Assembly (NCBI GenBank): GCA_015832175.1
Contig: WJXW01000002.1
Span: 1,798,001-1,862,000, forward strand
Origin: Paraphaeosphaeria minitans
Taxonomy: Eukaryota; Ascomycota; Dothideomycetes; Pleosporales; Didymosphaeriaceae
Direction of reading: 5' to 3'
Length of the DNA stretch: 64,000 nt
The translations under genes and the position numbers were made by a program. This document shows positions 10,949 to 22,693 of the stretch, piece after piece. Under the pieces are notes generated by a model. That model worked only from the letters and a program-made list of their open reading frames with translations. It was not told where the DNA came from and did no database searches. Numbering within the stretch: the stretch's first letter is position 1; each line of letters opens with the position of its first letter.

Positions 10949-12290
10949 ATGGCGCCTTCAGCTCTGGAGCGCAGATTCCAATCCCTCCTGGAGAAACGTC
11001 GCCAAACCTCCACCCTACGCAGCTTAACAACCGCAAGGACCCGCGTCGATTTCTCCTCCAACGACTTCCTTTCGCTTGCCACGAACCCGGCGCTGAAAGC
11101 TGCCCTGCTCGAGGAACTTCAAGCCTCGGAGTGGCCGCTGGGTTCCGGCGGTAGCCGCCTGCTGGATGGCAACTCGACGTACGCGGAGAAGCTTGAGCGC
11201 GACATCTGCGCGTTCCACAACGCCGAGGCGGGGCTGCTGTTCAACTCTGGGTTCGACGCCAATGCGGGCTTCTTTGCGTGCGTGCCGCAGAAGGGCGACG
11301 TCGTGGTTTACGACGAGTTGATCCATGCCAGTGTGCATGACGGGATGCGGTTGAGTCGGGCGGAAAAGACGGTGCCGTTTGCGCATAACCGCGTCGAGGA
11401 CTTGAGGAGGGTTTTGGACGCGCTCAAGAGTGAAAGTCCTTTGGGACAAGGTGTGGTAGCTGGGGATCGTCATGTTTTCGTTGCGGTAGAGGCCGTGTAC
11501 AGCATGGATGGCGATGTGGCGCCCTTGCAAGCCATTGTCGACACGGTGGACGAGGTTCTAGGACCAGAGGCTGGGTATATTGTCATCGACGAAGCCCATG
11601 CGACGGGCGTGCTTGGAAAGGAGGGACGAGGTCTGGTGGGCGAGTTGGGGCTCGAGAAAAGAGTGTTTGCGAGGTTGCATACATTTGGGAAGGCGCTGGG
11701 CTGCAACGGAGGTGAGACGACGACGACGCTGCATGCATCGCAGAGCGAAGGCATATTGACGCCATGTAGCCATCATACTCGGATCCAATTTCCTGCGCCA
11801 CTATCTGATCAACTACGCCCGTCCGCTCATCTACACGACCTTCATGTCGTACACCTCACTTGCTGCCATCCGCACCTCGTACGCCTTCCTCTCGCAGGGC
11901 AAAACAACCCCGCTGGCATCGATCCTGCAGTCACTAATCTACACCTTGTTCACGCGATTGAAAGCCGTGGAGTCGCCAGCATTCAGATCCTTGCTGCGCC
12001 TACCGCAAGCGCGGCCCGAATCCCCCATCTTCTCGATCCAGCTCGCCGAGCCGAAGCGCCTGGCAAAGTACCTGCAAGACCGCGGCATGATGGTCAGAGC
12101 TGTGGTGCCGCCTACCGTTCCCGAAGGCACGTCGAGAGTGCGGGTGTGTCTGCACGCTGGAAACACAGAGGCCGAGATCGACGGGCTTGTGGCTGCCATG
12201 GAGCAATGGAGTGAACAGGTGGTAGAGGAGCAGGATGCTCGGCAGGTAAAGGTCCGGAAGCAGGTCGGTAATGCAATGGCTCGGCTCTAG
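10949..12290 (+). CDS. bioF: 8-amino-7-oxononanoate (KAPA) synthase
   Basis: Two exons (10949-11711 and 11770-12290) join to 427 residues. It is a PLP-dependent alpha-oxoamine synthase that condenses a pimeloyl thioester with alanine. DFSSNDFLSLATNP, GSGGSRLLDGN and LLFNSGFDANAG are family motifs. YIVIDEAHATGVLGKEGRGL holds the PLP Asp and His, and HTFGKALGCNGA holds the Schiff-base Lys; the Ala after the intron and IILGSNFLRHYL restore the consensus across the splice. The last residues are MARL. The final Ala-Arg-Leu fits the peroxisomal PTS1 pattern, and BioF is known to be peroxisomal in Aspergillus and Arabidopsis. The gene lies between bioDA and bioB and converges on bioB with 66 bp between stops. 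Confidence 0.95.
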
Positions 12291-12356
12291 AAAGATAGCA
12301 GAAACAGCGGCAAAAGACATGGATCACTTGGTCTATCTCGGAGCTACACTGAAAGG

Positions 12357-13659
12357 TCATGTGGTGGTGGGCTGCGTGCTTGAGCTCTGAGCCTCCGCAC
12401 CAGCAGGGTGAACATCAGCTTTCGCAGCGAGTTCTTCCTTGCCACCCATTGTCTCTTCGACCTCCATCGGCCTCAACCCCCACTTGTCAAACATGGCCTT
12501 GTCCTCTTCCCAGCCATTGCAGGCTGTTGTCAGCATCTTCTCGCCTGTGAAGACGGCGTTGGCACCGGCCATGAAGCACATCATCTGCTTCTCCTCCCGC
12601 ATCGTGTGCCGGCCAGCCGCCAACCGGATGATTGTGGTTGGCAGAACAAGACGCGCTGTAGCGATGGTGCGCAGGATAGCGTCGAAAGCAATCGTCTTGG
12701 TCTCGCCCTTTGAGATGCGATCGCCGAGGGGAGTACCCTTGATGGGCACGAGCGCGTTCACTGGAAACGACTCAGGATGGGCAGGAAGCGTAGCAACGGT
12801 GTAGATGAGCCCGACATGGTCTTGAGGCTTCTCGCCCAAGCCAAGAATGCCTCCCGTGCATACGTGGATGCCTGCGTTCTGCACGTTATTGATGGTTGCG
12901 AGTCGCTCGTCGTACGACCGCGTAGTGATGACACTGGGATAGTGTTCCCGGGACGTGTCCACATTGTGATTGTAGGCCGTCAAGCCTGCATTCTTGAGCT
13001 CCTTGGCCTGCTCAGCGTCAATCATGCCGAGGGTCACGCAGGCCTCCATGCCCAGCGCTCTGACGCCCTTGACCATGGCCGTGACGTTCTTGAGGTTTGT
13101 TTTCCTGCCACGCATGTCTCTCCACGCGGCACCCATGCAGAAGCGGGAGCTGCCGTTCGCCTTGGCTACGCGAGCAGCCTCAAGGACCGACTCGACGTCG
13201 ACCATCTTGGAAGCCTTTAGGCCCGTGTTGTAGCGCGACGACTGGGCGCAGTAGCTGCAGTCCTCACTACAGCCGCCCGTCTTGATGTTCATGAGAGTGC
13301 ACATCTGGATGGCGGCGGGATCGTGGAAGCGGCGGTGGACGGTAGACTGAGGCGGTTAGAGGCGGCACACAGGAAAAAGGCTTGTGAATGCGTACGGCGC
13401 CATATGTGAGCTCAATGAGCGAGGTGTTGTACAGCTCAGCAATCTGCTCTTTGGTCCAGTTCGTCCTGGGGCCTGCGGCATCAACAGCCTCGCTGAAGAC
13501 GCTACCAGCCTTGGAAGGTGCGGCCGGAGGGACTTGTTGAGCAACAGCCGAGACGGGGGCATCGATGACTGTGCTGAATGGCCTGGTCATGTAGTAGATG
13601 CGGCCGAAGCCAGCGGAAGGCGCCAGCCGGAGGGGCCTCAGGAGGGCTCGGTATGCCAT
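12357..13659 (-). CDS. bioB: biotin synthase (radical SAM)
   Basis: Two exons (13659-13396 and 13346-12357) join to 417 residues. Biotin synthase inserts sulfur into dethiobiotin. The radical-SAM cluster motif CSEDCSYC has Cys at about 114, 118 and 121. FCMGAAWR, HVCTGGILGLGE and IIRLAAGRHTM supply the Cys, Cys and Arg ligands of the auxiliary [2Fe-2S] cluster, so all catalytic ligands are present. The N-terminus (MAYRALLRPLRLAP, then YYMTRPFST) is basic, hydroxylated and nearly free of acidic residues, as expected of a mitochondrial presequence. This fits the mitochondrial site of eukaryotic BioB. The chosen start is the first Met of this presequence; a longer upstream frame exists but spoils the signal. 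The Ser/Thr-rich C-terminal tail is not conserved in bacteria. Confidence 0.95.
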
Positions 13660-14079
13660 GGTGTGGAGGAGTGAACGAGGAGCCGCATGCTGGCAGCTGG
13701 ACTGGTGAGGCAGACAATATGCAATATGGCGACCCACGTTGTTGGTGCGGTGCGTTACGGTATGTTGATGGACTTGGCTGCAGCCCGTCATCAGATCCAC
13801 CGCTCAGACCGCGCTGCCCTCATTGGCCAATGCGGGCGGACTTTAGCGCGGGGCTGTGTGGGGTTCCAGCTTGTTTACGGCCCTTTGCTCCCCCAGTGTC
13901 TACGCGTTTCACCACATCGGTGCCTAGGGAGTCTCTGGGTAGTCTCGACTCTCCAAGGCATGCACCGTCAGTCTGATGTGCCGCTTTGAATTGCTCAGCG
14001 TCCTCATCAACCTCTTCCAGAAACGCTCGCCCCGCACACATATCCACCGGGGCGCTTCCTCACCGCCGTCGCGCCCAAC
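13660..14079. promoter_or_regulatory. divergent upstream region, bioB (-) and GCP4 (+)
   Basis: The 420 bp between two divergent start codons. No individual site was recognised. Confidence 0.4.
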
Positions 14080-16356
14080 ATGCTCCACGAAATTCTCCTG
14101 TCCCTCTCGGGGCACCCCTCGGCGTTGTTCGATCCCCGGCAAGGACACTCGCACGTGACGTCCAAGTCAATCGCCCTTCTCTCTCCCCCGGAAGCTGAAC
14201 TGCTTTCCTCACTCGGCCATCTGTCGCGTCTCCATCGGCAAATCCGCGACCATGTCGCCCGCATCGCATCTTCGCATCCTTCGACCGTATGTCGAGCAGT
14301 AGCCACGGCCATCTCTTCCCACCATCTTGAGAGATTCCAGCAGAAGATACTGGACGTCGAGGCCAGCATCTTGAAGCAAGATGCATCCACCGTCGGCGCT
14401 TACAACATCGTTCCTCTCGCCGGCATCGTCGTCGAATTCTCCGAGTGGGTAAGACTAATGGAGTGGCTCTGTGACATCAGCAACTTCATGGCCGCACCTG
14501 AGACGTCGAGAAAGGGCGAGCAGAAAGACTCGAAGCCAGCATCGGGTGCTGACATCATCGATAGGCTGCGTGCCGCAGCCCAGACTGGGTACCCTGATAT
14601 CGAGGAAGCAGCCCTCTATCTCAGTGCCATTGCGGAAACATCCTGGTTGCGGCAGCTCTCCACTTGGCTCTTATATGGTCGTCTGCCGGCATTTGGGGCA
14701 TCCGACTTCTTCATCGAAGAGGAGTCTGACGAGTATCCTTCCTTCACCGTAAATCACACATTGTTGCCTAAGTTTGTCACTCGGCACACTGCCTCTTCCA
14801 TCTTGTTCGTTGGCAAGTCGCTAAATCAGATTCGGTCGCTCCCGGCCAACTCAAAGTCGATGACTGGACGATCCTTTGGGGCTCCAGAGATGGAGTTGGT
14901 ACCTGCGCATGTGGCACAGCTTTCGGAGATCAAAGCACCAATATTGTCGGCCAAGCTATCCGAAGTGGTGGCTAATATTCGTCTATCCCTTTCTCGGAAT
15001 CTATTGCAACATTTGTTGCCCCAGGAGAAAATTGTCGAAATCTTGACCGTATTGCATCAATTCTTTCTTCTTGGTCGAGGTGAATTCGCAATGACTCTCA
15101 TCGCAGAGTCCGATGAGAAGACGCAGTCTCGCCATAAAGCGCCCATGAACCCAAAGTCGTCGCGTGGAATTCAAGGTATACTACTGAAAGAGGGTGAGAT
15201 TACTCAAACGCTCGCACGATCTTTTACCGTCCTTTCCACATTAGGTGGTGACGACGACCACACAGATGACATCTTGGATATTGCCTCTGAGGTGGTCCAC
15301 CTCACTGTGAGCGATTCATCAATTCATCGCCCGGGAACACCAGGGAGAGCTAGAGACCCTTCGAATATTCTCCCTCGGATATCCAACGTTGCTTTCAACG
15401 ATCTACTTCTGTCCGTTCCGACGTCACTCACCATGGACTTGAAATCGCCACTCGATCTCTTTATGACCAAAACAGATATAGAGGTCTATTCAGCTATCAA
15501 CGCATATCTTTTGGCCTTTCGCCGGTCTCATCTGCACCTCTCCCAGCTCTGGCGCATTAGCTCCATACGAAGGGAGTATCCGCCACCACCTGGGTACCAA
15601 TACAGCAATTCTTCCGAAGGCAAAGCTGTACTAAAACGAAGGCGAGAGAGGAACAACGCCCGCACGCGAGAGCTACGGAAGGTGTGGGCAACTTGTGCAG
15701 CAGCAACCTTCTTTTTGTCAGAAGGCGAAGCCTACCTTCAAGGCGAAGTCGTGCGGGAGTCATTCAAGCACTTCCTGCGTTGGGTTGAACATCCCGGAAT
15801 TGAATCACAACTAGAGCCACAATTGTCTAGCGGGTTTAAAAGTTCTCAAATCCCTGGCCCACCAGAACGCAGGCCTGAGCAGCACGATCCCGAGGCTCTT
15901 TCCCTCGCACACCGGCGCTTTCTCTCTTCGATCATTTACTCACTTCTTCTCACCGACCACGCTTTCACCTCAGCACTTCGCACTTGCTTCACCCATGTGG
16001 ACGAGTTGGTTGCATACGTCACGCGTCTGCAATCCATTCAGCAGAACCTCGACCTAGAAGAAGATGAAGGCTTCGAAGACTACAAGCACAACTACCATCA
16101 GGAGGAGAAAGATATCAAGCTGGAACTGGATCGTTCCCGGCGTCGCCTGGATTCTGACCTGAAGGCCCTTGTGGAAAGACTACGAGAAATCGATTCTGAA
16201 CGCATAGGAACCGGAGGGATTGGCATGGTAGGCAAAGAAGTCGCGGCCAGTGACAAGGAGTACGACCCGTTGAAGGTCGGAGGGGTGGATCGCCTACTCA
16301 TGAAACTCGACTGGAGTGGTGAAGAAGAGGAGGACGAAATCGAGAACTTCGTCTAA
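14080..16356 (+). CDS. gamma-tubulin complex component 4 (GCP4/Spc97-98 family)
   Basis: A single uninterrupted frame of 758 residues. The start MLHEILLSLSGHPSALFD is the hallmark GCP4 N-terminus. Residues around 45-130 (IARL-type helices with LHRQIRDHV and FQQKILDVEASIL) belong to the GCP N-terminal domain, including VPLAGIVVEFSEW. YTSAINAYLLA-type and SHLHLSQLWRI segments from about residue 470 mark the C-terminal gamma-tubulin-binding domain. The tail is acidic (EEEEDEIENFV). GCP4 is a structural subunit of the gamma-tubulin ring complex at spindle pole bodies. The absence of introns over 2.3 kb is unusual beside its intron-bearing neighbours but is often seen in long fungal genes. Confidence 0.92.
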   Translation: MLHEILLSLSGHPSALFDPRQGHSHVTSKSIALLSPPEAELLSSLGHLSRLHRQIRDHVARIASSHPSTVCRAVATAISSHHLERFQQKILDVEASILKQDASTVGAYNIVPLAGIVVEFSEWVRLMEWLCDISNFMAAPETSRKGEQKDSKPASGADIIDRLRAAAQTGYPDIEEAALYLSAIAETSWLRQLSTWLLYGRLPAFGASDFFIEEESDEYPSFTVNHTLLPKFVTRHTASSILFVGKSLNQIRSLPANSKSMTGRSFGAPEMELVPAHVAQLSEIKAPILSAKLSEVVANIRLSLSRNLLQHLLPQEKIVEILTVLHQFFLLGRGEFAMTLIAESDEKTQSRHKAPMNPKSSRGIQGILLKEGEITQTLARSFTVLSTLGGDDDHTDDILDIASEVVHLTVSDSSIHRPGTPGRARDPSNILPRISNVAFNDLLLSVPTSLTMDLKSPLDLFMTKTDIEVYSAINAYLLAFRRSHLHLSQLWRISSIRREYPPPPGYQYSNSSEGKAVLKRRRERNNARTRELRKVWATCAAATFFLSEGEAYLQGEVVRESFKHFLRWVEHPGIESQLEPQLSSGFKSSQIPGPPERRPEQHDPEALSLAHRRFLSSIIYSLLLTDHAFTSALRTCFTHVDELVAYVTRLQSIQQNLDLEEDEGFEDYKHNYHQEEKDIKLELDRSRRRLDSDLKALVERLREIDSERIGTGGIGMVGKEVAASDKEYDPLKVGGVDRLLMKLDWSGEEEEDEIENFV

Positions 16357-17336
16357 TGACTTTCAATCAAATCGAACATTGAGATGGATTCAGTACCATT
16401 AACCCACGATAGCATGTTCAATCGCCGGCACATGCTGGCAAACTAGCGCCCAACCTTATATTATTAGTTGAAGGCCCTCGACCCCGGCGCCACGCACGAA
16501 ATGACGATCAACTTGACGAAACGAGATCGGGCTCTCGATAGTACCGACATTGGCTACTTTCGTCCTCGCACATGCGATCTTGGCTCATTGATTGCCGTTG
16601 ACATCCTTTCGCGATCCCTCGGCATAATACGAAGCGCACCACAGCACCTTGGTACGCGGTTACTTTGGCGGAACTATCCCTGGCGTATGAGGCCGACAAT
16701 GCTCATCTCCAAGTAGGTTTCACCGGGAAGGAATCCCGCGCGGAATTGTACATTAGTTTACGCCGAAAGCTGCAGTCGGAAACGACCTCTCGCACGAGAT
16801 GCATGAAGACCATGTATTTTGCCCCTGAACACCACTGTGGGATAGAAAGAATAATGAAAGAAACAATCACAACCTATACGAAGTCACAAACCTCTCCCTT
16901 TCTCTCGATACTCTTGGTCTTATTTGGATTGGTGACATTAAGGCTGAGCGCAAGGCTCTTTGCGTAGATCGTCTTTCCCGCTTAGCAGCCCCATTTGTTT
17001 CAGATTCCCACTATAAGTCTAGACAACTTACTGAGTTCCAAGCGTAGCGCCTTTCCAGGCATGCCACGCCCAGGAATATACTCGATAACCCCAGAACGGC
17101 TAGGCATCCAAATAAACGTCAAAAACCGTGCGAGTTGATGCAATTGGTGCACGTCGCCAAAATCGTGCGAGAATGCTCTGTATCGCCTGCTCCCGTCGCT
17201 TGCCACGGTCCTCTCGTCTTTCCCCGCAGGCTTGCGGACTTTGGTCTTTATTGTCGTTACCACTCTTCAAGTAATCTGCTCGTCGTTGAGACCTCCCTCC
17301 AGGCCAACCAAGGACCGCGCTGCCTCCTCAGTTGCG
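16357..17336. other. intergenic, nothing recognised
   Basis: Nearly 1 kb without a supported gene. Short frames (for example plus 16665-16967) lack motifs. A short hydrophobic stretch at its end is not preceded by a convincing gene. Confidence 0.45.
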
Positions 17337-18462
17337 ATGATATTCACGATTCGACACTCCATATTAGTTCTCTCGCTGCTCCTATTGGCGCGTACTGTAA
17401 GAGCAGGATGCTACTTCCCAGATGGTTCCCTGGACAAGAACGTAGAATACCAGCCATGCTCTGAGGACTCGTCTAGCCCTCTGTCCACGATCTGCTGCGC
17501 GACGAACCGCAAGGACGGCGCGGATATATGCGCACCAAACGGACTGTGTCAAGTCGGCACGAAGAAGGGGAGTCCGCCTGCGGACGCGGCGTGGACGAAG
17601 CCGAGCTGTACGAATCAGGACTGGAGTGAGGATGGGTGTTTGCATGTTTGTGGTGTAAGCTGCCCACTTTGAGAGAACAACTTCATGACGGAATGCTAAT
17701 TTGAGACAGACCGACAAATACCCCTTCCTTACACCTTGCAACCGCGCCGCGGGCAACGAGTCGCAACGCTGGTGCTGCGGGATGACACAAGCCTGCTGCA
17801 ACGACGACTCTGACCGCCTGAGCATCGAGTACCTCCCCATCATCTTCGACCCCAGGAACTTCACCGACGCCGCGCCTCCCTCCTCTTCATCTTCCTCGTG
17901 CTCATCAGCACCGTCCAAATCGACGTCCTCCGCGACAGAAACATCACTTTTATCCACTGTTCCGTCCACGTCAACATCAGCACCACGCCCCACAACAGCA
18001 CCCGCGATCTCCTCCACGCATTCCCCGACCTCCACACCCACACCCACACCCACAACCCCACCACCGCCCTCCGCCGGCTCATCTACCGGCGCAAAAGCAG
18101 GCCTCGGCATCGGCATCACGCTCGCGGCCCTCGCCTTCCTCGCGCTAGGCGTCTTCTGCGGCCGTCGATGCAGCACTCGCAAAGAAGCGGCGTACACGTC
18201 CCACCCCGCGTCCGCCGGCGACGCCGCCCTGTGGGAGAAGTACGCGCATTGGGCCCCTTCAATGGGCGGGACGTCGGTGGGTGGGGGGAGTCATTGGGGG
18301 GAGGGAGTGCCGCTTGCGCCGCCGAGGACGGTCGATGGCGGGATGCAGATTCAGGTGCATGAGATGCCGGTGGGGGAGAGTCGGGGGGAGCTGGATGGGG
18401 GTGGGGGTAAGGGTCTTGGGAAGGAGATGCGTGGGTATGGTAGAGGGGGGTATTTAGGATGA
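17337..18462 (+). CDS. Cys-rich single-pass membrane protein, sensor-like (hypothetical)
   Basis: Two exons (17337-17654, 17710-18462) join to 356 residues. The start at 17337 gives the signal peptide MIFTIRHSILVLSLLLLART. The ectodomain has many paired cysteines (GCYFPDG, PCSEDSS, TICCATNRKDG, CAPNGLCQ, CGMTQACCND). This pattern is seen in many fungal secreted or membrane proteins of unknown role. Next comes a long Ser/Thr/Pro linker, probably O-glycosylated (about residues 165-235), and a transmembrane helix (LGIGITLAALAFLALGVF). The short cytoplasmic tail is rich in Gly. The layout is like cell-wall stress sensors of the Wsc/Mid2 kind, but the ectodomain is not a WSC domain, so no function is claimed. 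Confidence 0.75.
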
Positions 18463-19096
18463 TATATTGGGAGTGGGGTGCGGTGCTCGGCTACTTTTGG
18501 TAGGGGCGTGTGGATGGGTGTTGGAGCGATGGCTCTGCGTAGGGCGGCTGTGCTGGAACTTGAGTCACACATGGTATACTCTTTGCGGGTGTCAGAAGTC
18601 TAGTTGTACACGTCGAGTCTACATGTTACGGAATTTGACGCTGCTTCATGGCGAATCGTGGGCATGTTAAGCACTTCAGAAAGCTCCAATTACCCGACCG
18701 AAACCATGCACAGCCGTGATCTTACCAAAACAACGAGAATCCTGGAATCATACGACTCTCGCCGCTGGAACACGAACGCGCAACGGGTTCGGATAGGGTG
18801 CCATTGCGGCAGGGTGGTTGGAAAACAGTAGCTTCCATGGCTACGCATCTGCCATGTCGGCCATGTCACGTTGAGCAATCTTCCTTTGGCCCGCAAGGAC
18901 TGGACACCGGCGAGATCCGGACAGAAACAGAAATCGTACGCATATCATGATGTATATACACAAGCGGGTCACGCACGCATGTCAATGGCCCCACAGCGAA
19001 CCCCACGCTTCCCAAAAAGCACCCGAATAAACGCGATTACACCTGCTCTCAAAACTTGCACGTTCCGCACGGAAGATGGGAAGAAAGTTCGCCTCG
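18463..19096. other. intergenic, nothing recognised
   Basis: The 634 bp between convergent stop codons, presumably two 3' untranslated regions. No structure or repeat stands out. Confidence 0.45.
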
Positions 19097-21282
19097 TCAC
19101 GCATCGATGGTCCCAAACTTTGCGCGCTTCGGACTCGCCGCTCTGCTCCGCGTCATCCGCTCCCTACTGTCCGTCCGGCTCATCAGACCCGCTCGATCGA
19201 TGGCATTGGCAAACACACCGGGCGGCGCGAGTCCCAGCCCGGAACCTTGCGCCGCGACGTCCGCCCGCGACGGCGAGTCGAACGTCGGCGTCCCAGCGTC
19301 GGGCTTGAACTGCGGCGTCGCCCAGCCCGACGTCCTGCCGAGGCGGGCAGACCCCTCGCTGGAATCAGAGTGGTCCTCGTCGTCGTCGTCCGAGAGGAAG
19401 GAGCCGAGTTCGAAGTCGTTGGCGCCCTCGCCGTCTTCCATGACGCGCTCGTACGACTGCGTGTTGCCGCCTCGACCGAACAACTTCCCGGGGAAGAACG
19501 AGCGCCGCGGACGGCGCGGTACGCTCGAGCCTGGGCCGGAGTGCCGGTTCAGCGCGCGGCCTCCGCTGAGGAGCTCGCCAAGCTTCTGGCGGAAGGTTTG
19601 CTTGCGCTCGCGGTTGCAACAGGCGAAGTAGCAGATCATGATGACGATGAGGGTGAAGATCATGAAGCCGGGTATGCGGTGGGCGTCCTCTGAGAAGATG
19701 CCATGCCACTCCGCCTCTGCTTGGCTTGACGGTACGTATGAGCCGCCCGGGACTTGGAAATCCGATGGGATGCCGGGGACGTTTGCGCCGAAGCCTACAG
19801 CTAGGGCATCCGTTGCATTTGGCGGCACTTGGTTCGCAGCATAGAGGACCATCTTGCCGAGTGTCCAGCTGACCTCCACGTCGTTGATCTTGTTGACGGC
19901 CTGGAAGGGGTTGAGGAAGCCCTTCTTCGAACCATGCTTGCCACCGACTTTGACTTTTGTGACGTTCTTGTTGAGGTCCTCGAGACCAACGCGTGGGACG
20001 CCGATGCCGTCGTGCAGAACGTTGATAAGCCAGGAGGACTTGAAGCATACTTCTTGTGCAGTTTGCTCGTCGATTTTGCCCCAGGTCTTGTTCTTGATGC
20101 CCTTCTCGATGTCTTTCCAACTCTTGCTGCAAAAGCTGTCGACGGCTTTTTGGTAGTTTTTGAAGTCGTATTCTTCGTCGTCCTTGGCCGCCATCTTGAA
20201 GACTTCGTGCGTCGTGTGGTAGTACTCGGATACGCCGACAAAGTGGTTTACGTCGAAATCGATAGCTGGGGTGTGCTGACCGTTGATGAGGCAAGGGGCG
20301 TCTAAGCACTCCTTCTCCTTCTCGAGCAAGGGAAATGACTTGGTCATGCATTCCGAGAAGACGCCTGTGCCGACCAGCTTGTAGCCCATGTTGCCAGATC
20401 CAGACTCAATAACCTTGCCATCGTCGCTGACCATGATTGCAGCGTCGGCGGGCAAGCACGGATCGGGGAACTCTTTCGCGTCGGTACTGGATTCCAGCAG
20501 TTGCATGACATATCTCTGCCTGGCCTGGTTGACGCCAAATCCCAGCCATGTTGTCACAAATACCTTGTATTCGCGGGCCGCTCCGTCCAAGGTCCGTAAT
20601 CGTAATAGTGTCAAATCGTTCGCGTGTCGTTCGGCTTCGGTCGCATTGGGCGCAAAGGCAATCTGCGCCGACGCTCCTCCCATGTCCAGGAACCCGTACG
20701 TGTGGTGGTTCTTCCCGTGATCGTGGCCTGCCGGATCGTCGAAGCCACCCAGCAGGTAATTCGCGGCTATCCAGCCGTACAAGCCCTCCGTCTCTCCCGG
20801 TATGACCTGGACATGCAGACGGCAGTCCGGCAGCTGAAACTGTGTCGACTTCTTCGCGTAGGCGCACACCTCGTCCAGCACTGATTTCCTTTGCAAGTCA
20901 GGCAGTATGCGCATCCCGGCGGTCGCGAGGAGGAAGAGGGGCGTGTTCACGACTTCATCTTCCGGAACGTATTTGAGCGCATGCTTGAACAGCTTGTCGA
21001 GATGATCGGGGCCGACGTCGTGTGGGTGGGTCCCGAAGGTGGAGATGCCAGGGTGTATCTTCTTGGTCCATTTCTTGTCGGTCGAGACTTGGGGCAGCTT
21101 GTGCAGGTCGGCGTCGTTCTTGCGCGCCTTATCGGTCTTCAGCCATCTGTAGATGTGGACGCGCGTGCCGGAAGAGCCCGCATCCAAGACCACTCCGTAA
21201 TTCCCTGCGCAGCTGCTGTCAGCCGGTGTACATGTAGAGGCCAAGGATGTATTTGAGGGAGCGGATGCTCACATTTGCCCAT
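19097..21282 (-). CDS. YND1: Golgi apyrase / nucleoside diphosphatase (GDA1-CD39 family)
   Basis: A 10-nt first exon (21282-21273, Met-Gly-Lys plus one base) joins a long second exon (21204-19097), giving 705 residues starting MGKWNYGVVLDAGSSGTRVH. The apyrase conserved regions are all visible: DAGSSGTR (ACR1), LFLLATAGMR (ACR2), GETEGLYGWIAANYLLGG (ACR3), FLDMGGASAQIAF (ACR4) and a late ACR5-like TLGKMVLYA. One membrane helix (MIFTLIVIMICYFACC) lies near residues 530-550, followed by a long basic and acidic cytoplasmic tail, as in yeast Ynd1. It hydrolyses the nucleoside diphosphates left by glycosyl transfer in the Golgi lumen. Without the first exon the frame has no proper ATG, which supports the splice. 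Confidence 0.92.
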
Positions 21283-21847
21283 TGGAGATGGCGAGGCCAG
21301 AAACTACCGATCAAGCGGCATCGAATTCAGAGCGCGCAGCGCAGGACAAGGGGAACTCGAGCTCCGGGAGCGTATGCGACAGCACGGTCAGTGCGGTACA
21401 GGATAGCGCGCAGTGGTTATGGGTGATAACGAGCGACGTGGAAGCAGGTGGGTGTCGCTGGGGGTGTTGCACAGAACACAGTGCGAGGGTTCTTGGACGT
21501 GTACGCGGCGGCGGATGCTGGTTTCAGCTTAGTTGATTCGATGCGAGCCTCAGGCTCACTCAGCACGCCACTCAACTAGGTATGCACATGCGACCATCTC
21601 GTGTTCCTGAAAACATGTTGCCACAAACCATAGACTCTATGCGACATCGACTCCTCCTTCTATATACTCTGCTTGCATAGAGGGTGCTTAACATCTGGCG
21701 ACGTCTGCGATGACCTCATGGCGCTAGATTTGTTCCCTTGTCCAAACGTCTGACGGCGTGGGGGTCTACATTCTTCACCACGCCACCACGTTTTCTCCCT
21801 CACATGCAAAGGCTGAAACACAGTAGTCACGCTCCATTTGCTCGGCC
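21283..21847. other. intergenic, nothing recognised
   Basis: Upstream region of the apyrase gene and 3' flank of the amidotransferase gene. No known site is seen. Confidence 0.45.
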
Positions 21848-22693
21848 TTAGTCTTCGAGCAAGAATCTGAAAAATGCCTTCGCAGTCACAATCCCGTCGT
21901 GGTGGTTCCCGACTCTGTCCAATGCATCCTTTGCCTCTTCCGTGTTGAAAATGCCTTGCTGGTTGCGCATAGTGATGAGATAGCTCACGATGGCCTCGGT
22001 GAACTCAGGGTGTCCTTGGACAGAAATGAAACTCCCTTTCTTGTACATGGCTTGTACAAGACATCTGGGAGATCCGCCAAGGGCCTCGACGCCTTGTGGG
22101 TATTCGAACACCACGTCCCGGTGCATTTGGTGGAGGCTCTGAAAACTGTTAGCACAAGTCAAGTATAGACGGAGGATGACCGTACAAGACTATCCTGCTT
22201 GAAGATTTCTTTGCCCTTTTTGGTCAACTCGACAGGCAATACTGAAACCTCCCATCCCCCCTCACTTCGTCCGACCTTGACCCCTGACGCTCGTCCAATG
22301 ATCTGATGACCAAAGCATACGCCAATAGTCCGAACACGGTCCTGTTTAAGCAGCTGCTCTGTGAATGCGACAAGTTTCAAGATCCAAGGGTCGTTGTCGA
22401 AGGAGTTGTGCTCTGCTTCCTGTGAGTCAAGGTTGATAAACTCCGACCACATACTCACTGGATCCGGTGATCAGGACGGCATCAATACTGTCGAGCTCAG
22501 GATACTTCTGCTCGGTCACTACGTCGTATGCGCTCAACTCCAGGCTGTCCTTTGAGAACCCTGCCTCGCCTAGCTCGTCTGCTGCCGTCTCAAGGAACTT
22601 GCGAAAGACGTTGCCATATTTCCCGTATCTTGCAACAATGTCATCCGGGGGGGTGTCAGCCTCCAGGATAGCTATCCGTAGAGGAGTCTTCAT
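21848..22693 (-). CDS. class I glutamine amidotransferase-like protein
   Basis: Three exons (22693-22459, 22412-22186, 22138-21848) join to 250 residues, the usual size of stand-alone fungal GATase1 proteins. LRIAILEADTPPD opens the Rossmann-like fold. AVLITGSK with HNSFDNDPWI is restored exactly by using the acceptor at 22413. IGVCFGHQIIGRA carries the nucleophile Cys, and SVQGHPEFTE carries the His-Glu pair. The group includes yeast YLR126C-type proteins and gamma-glutamyl hydrolase-like enzymes; the true substrate is unknown. It is divergent from the VBA-type transporter gene with 288 bp between starts, so the two may share a promoter. Confidence 0.88.

Noticed and set aside
10949..12214. 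421-codon frame reading through the bioF intron
   Set aside because: After codon 254 its protein departs from the KAPA-synthase consensus; splicing at 11711/11770 restores it.
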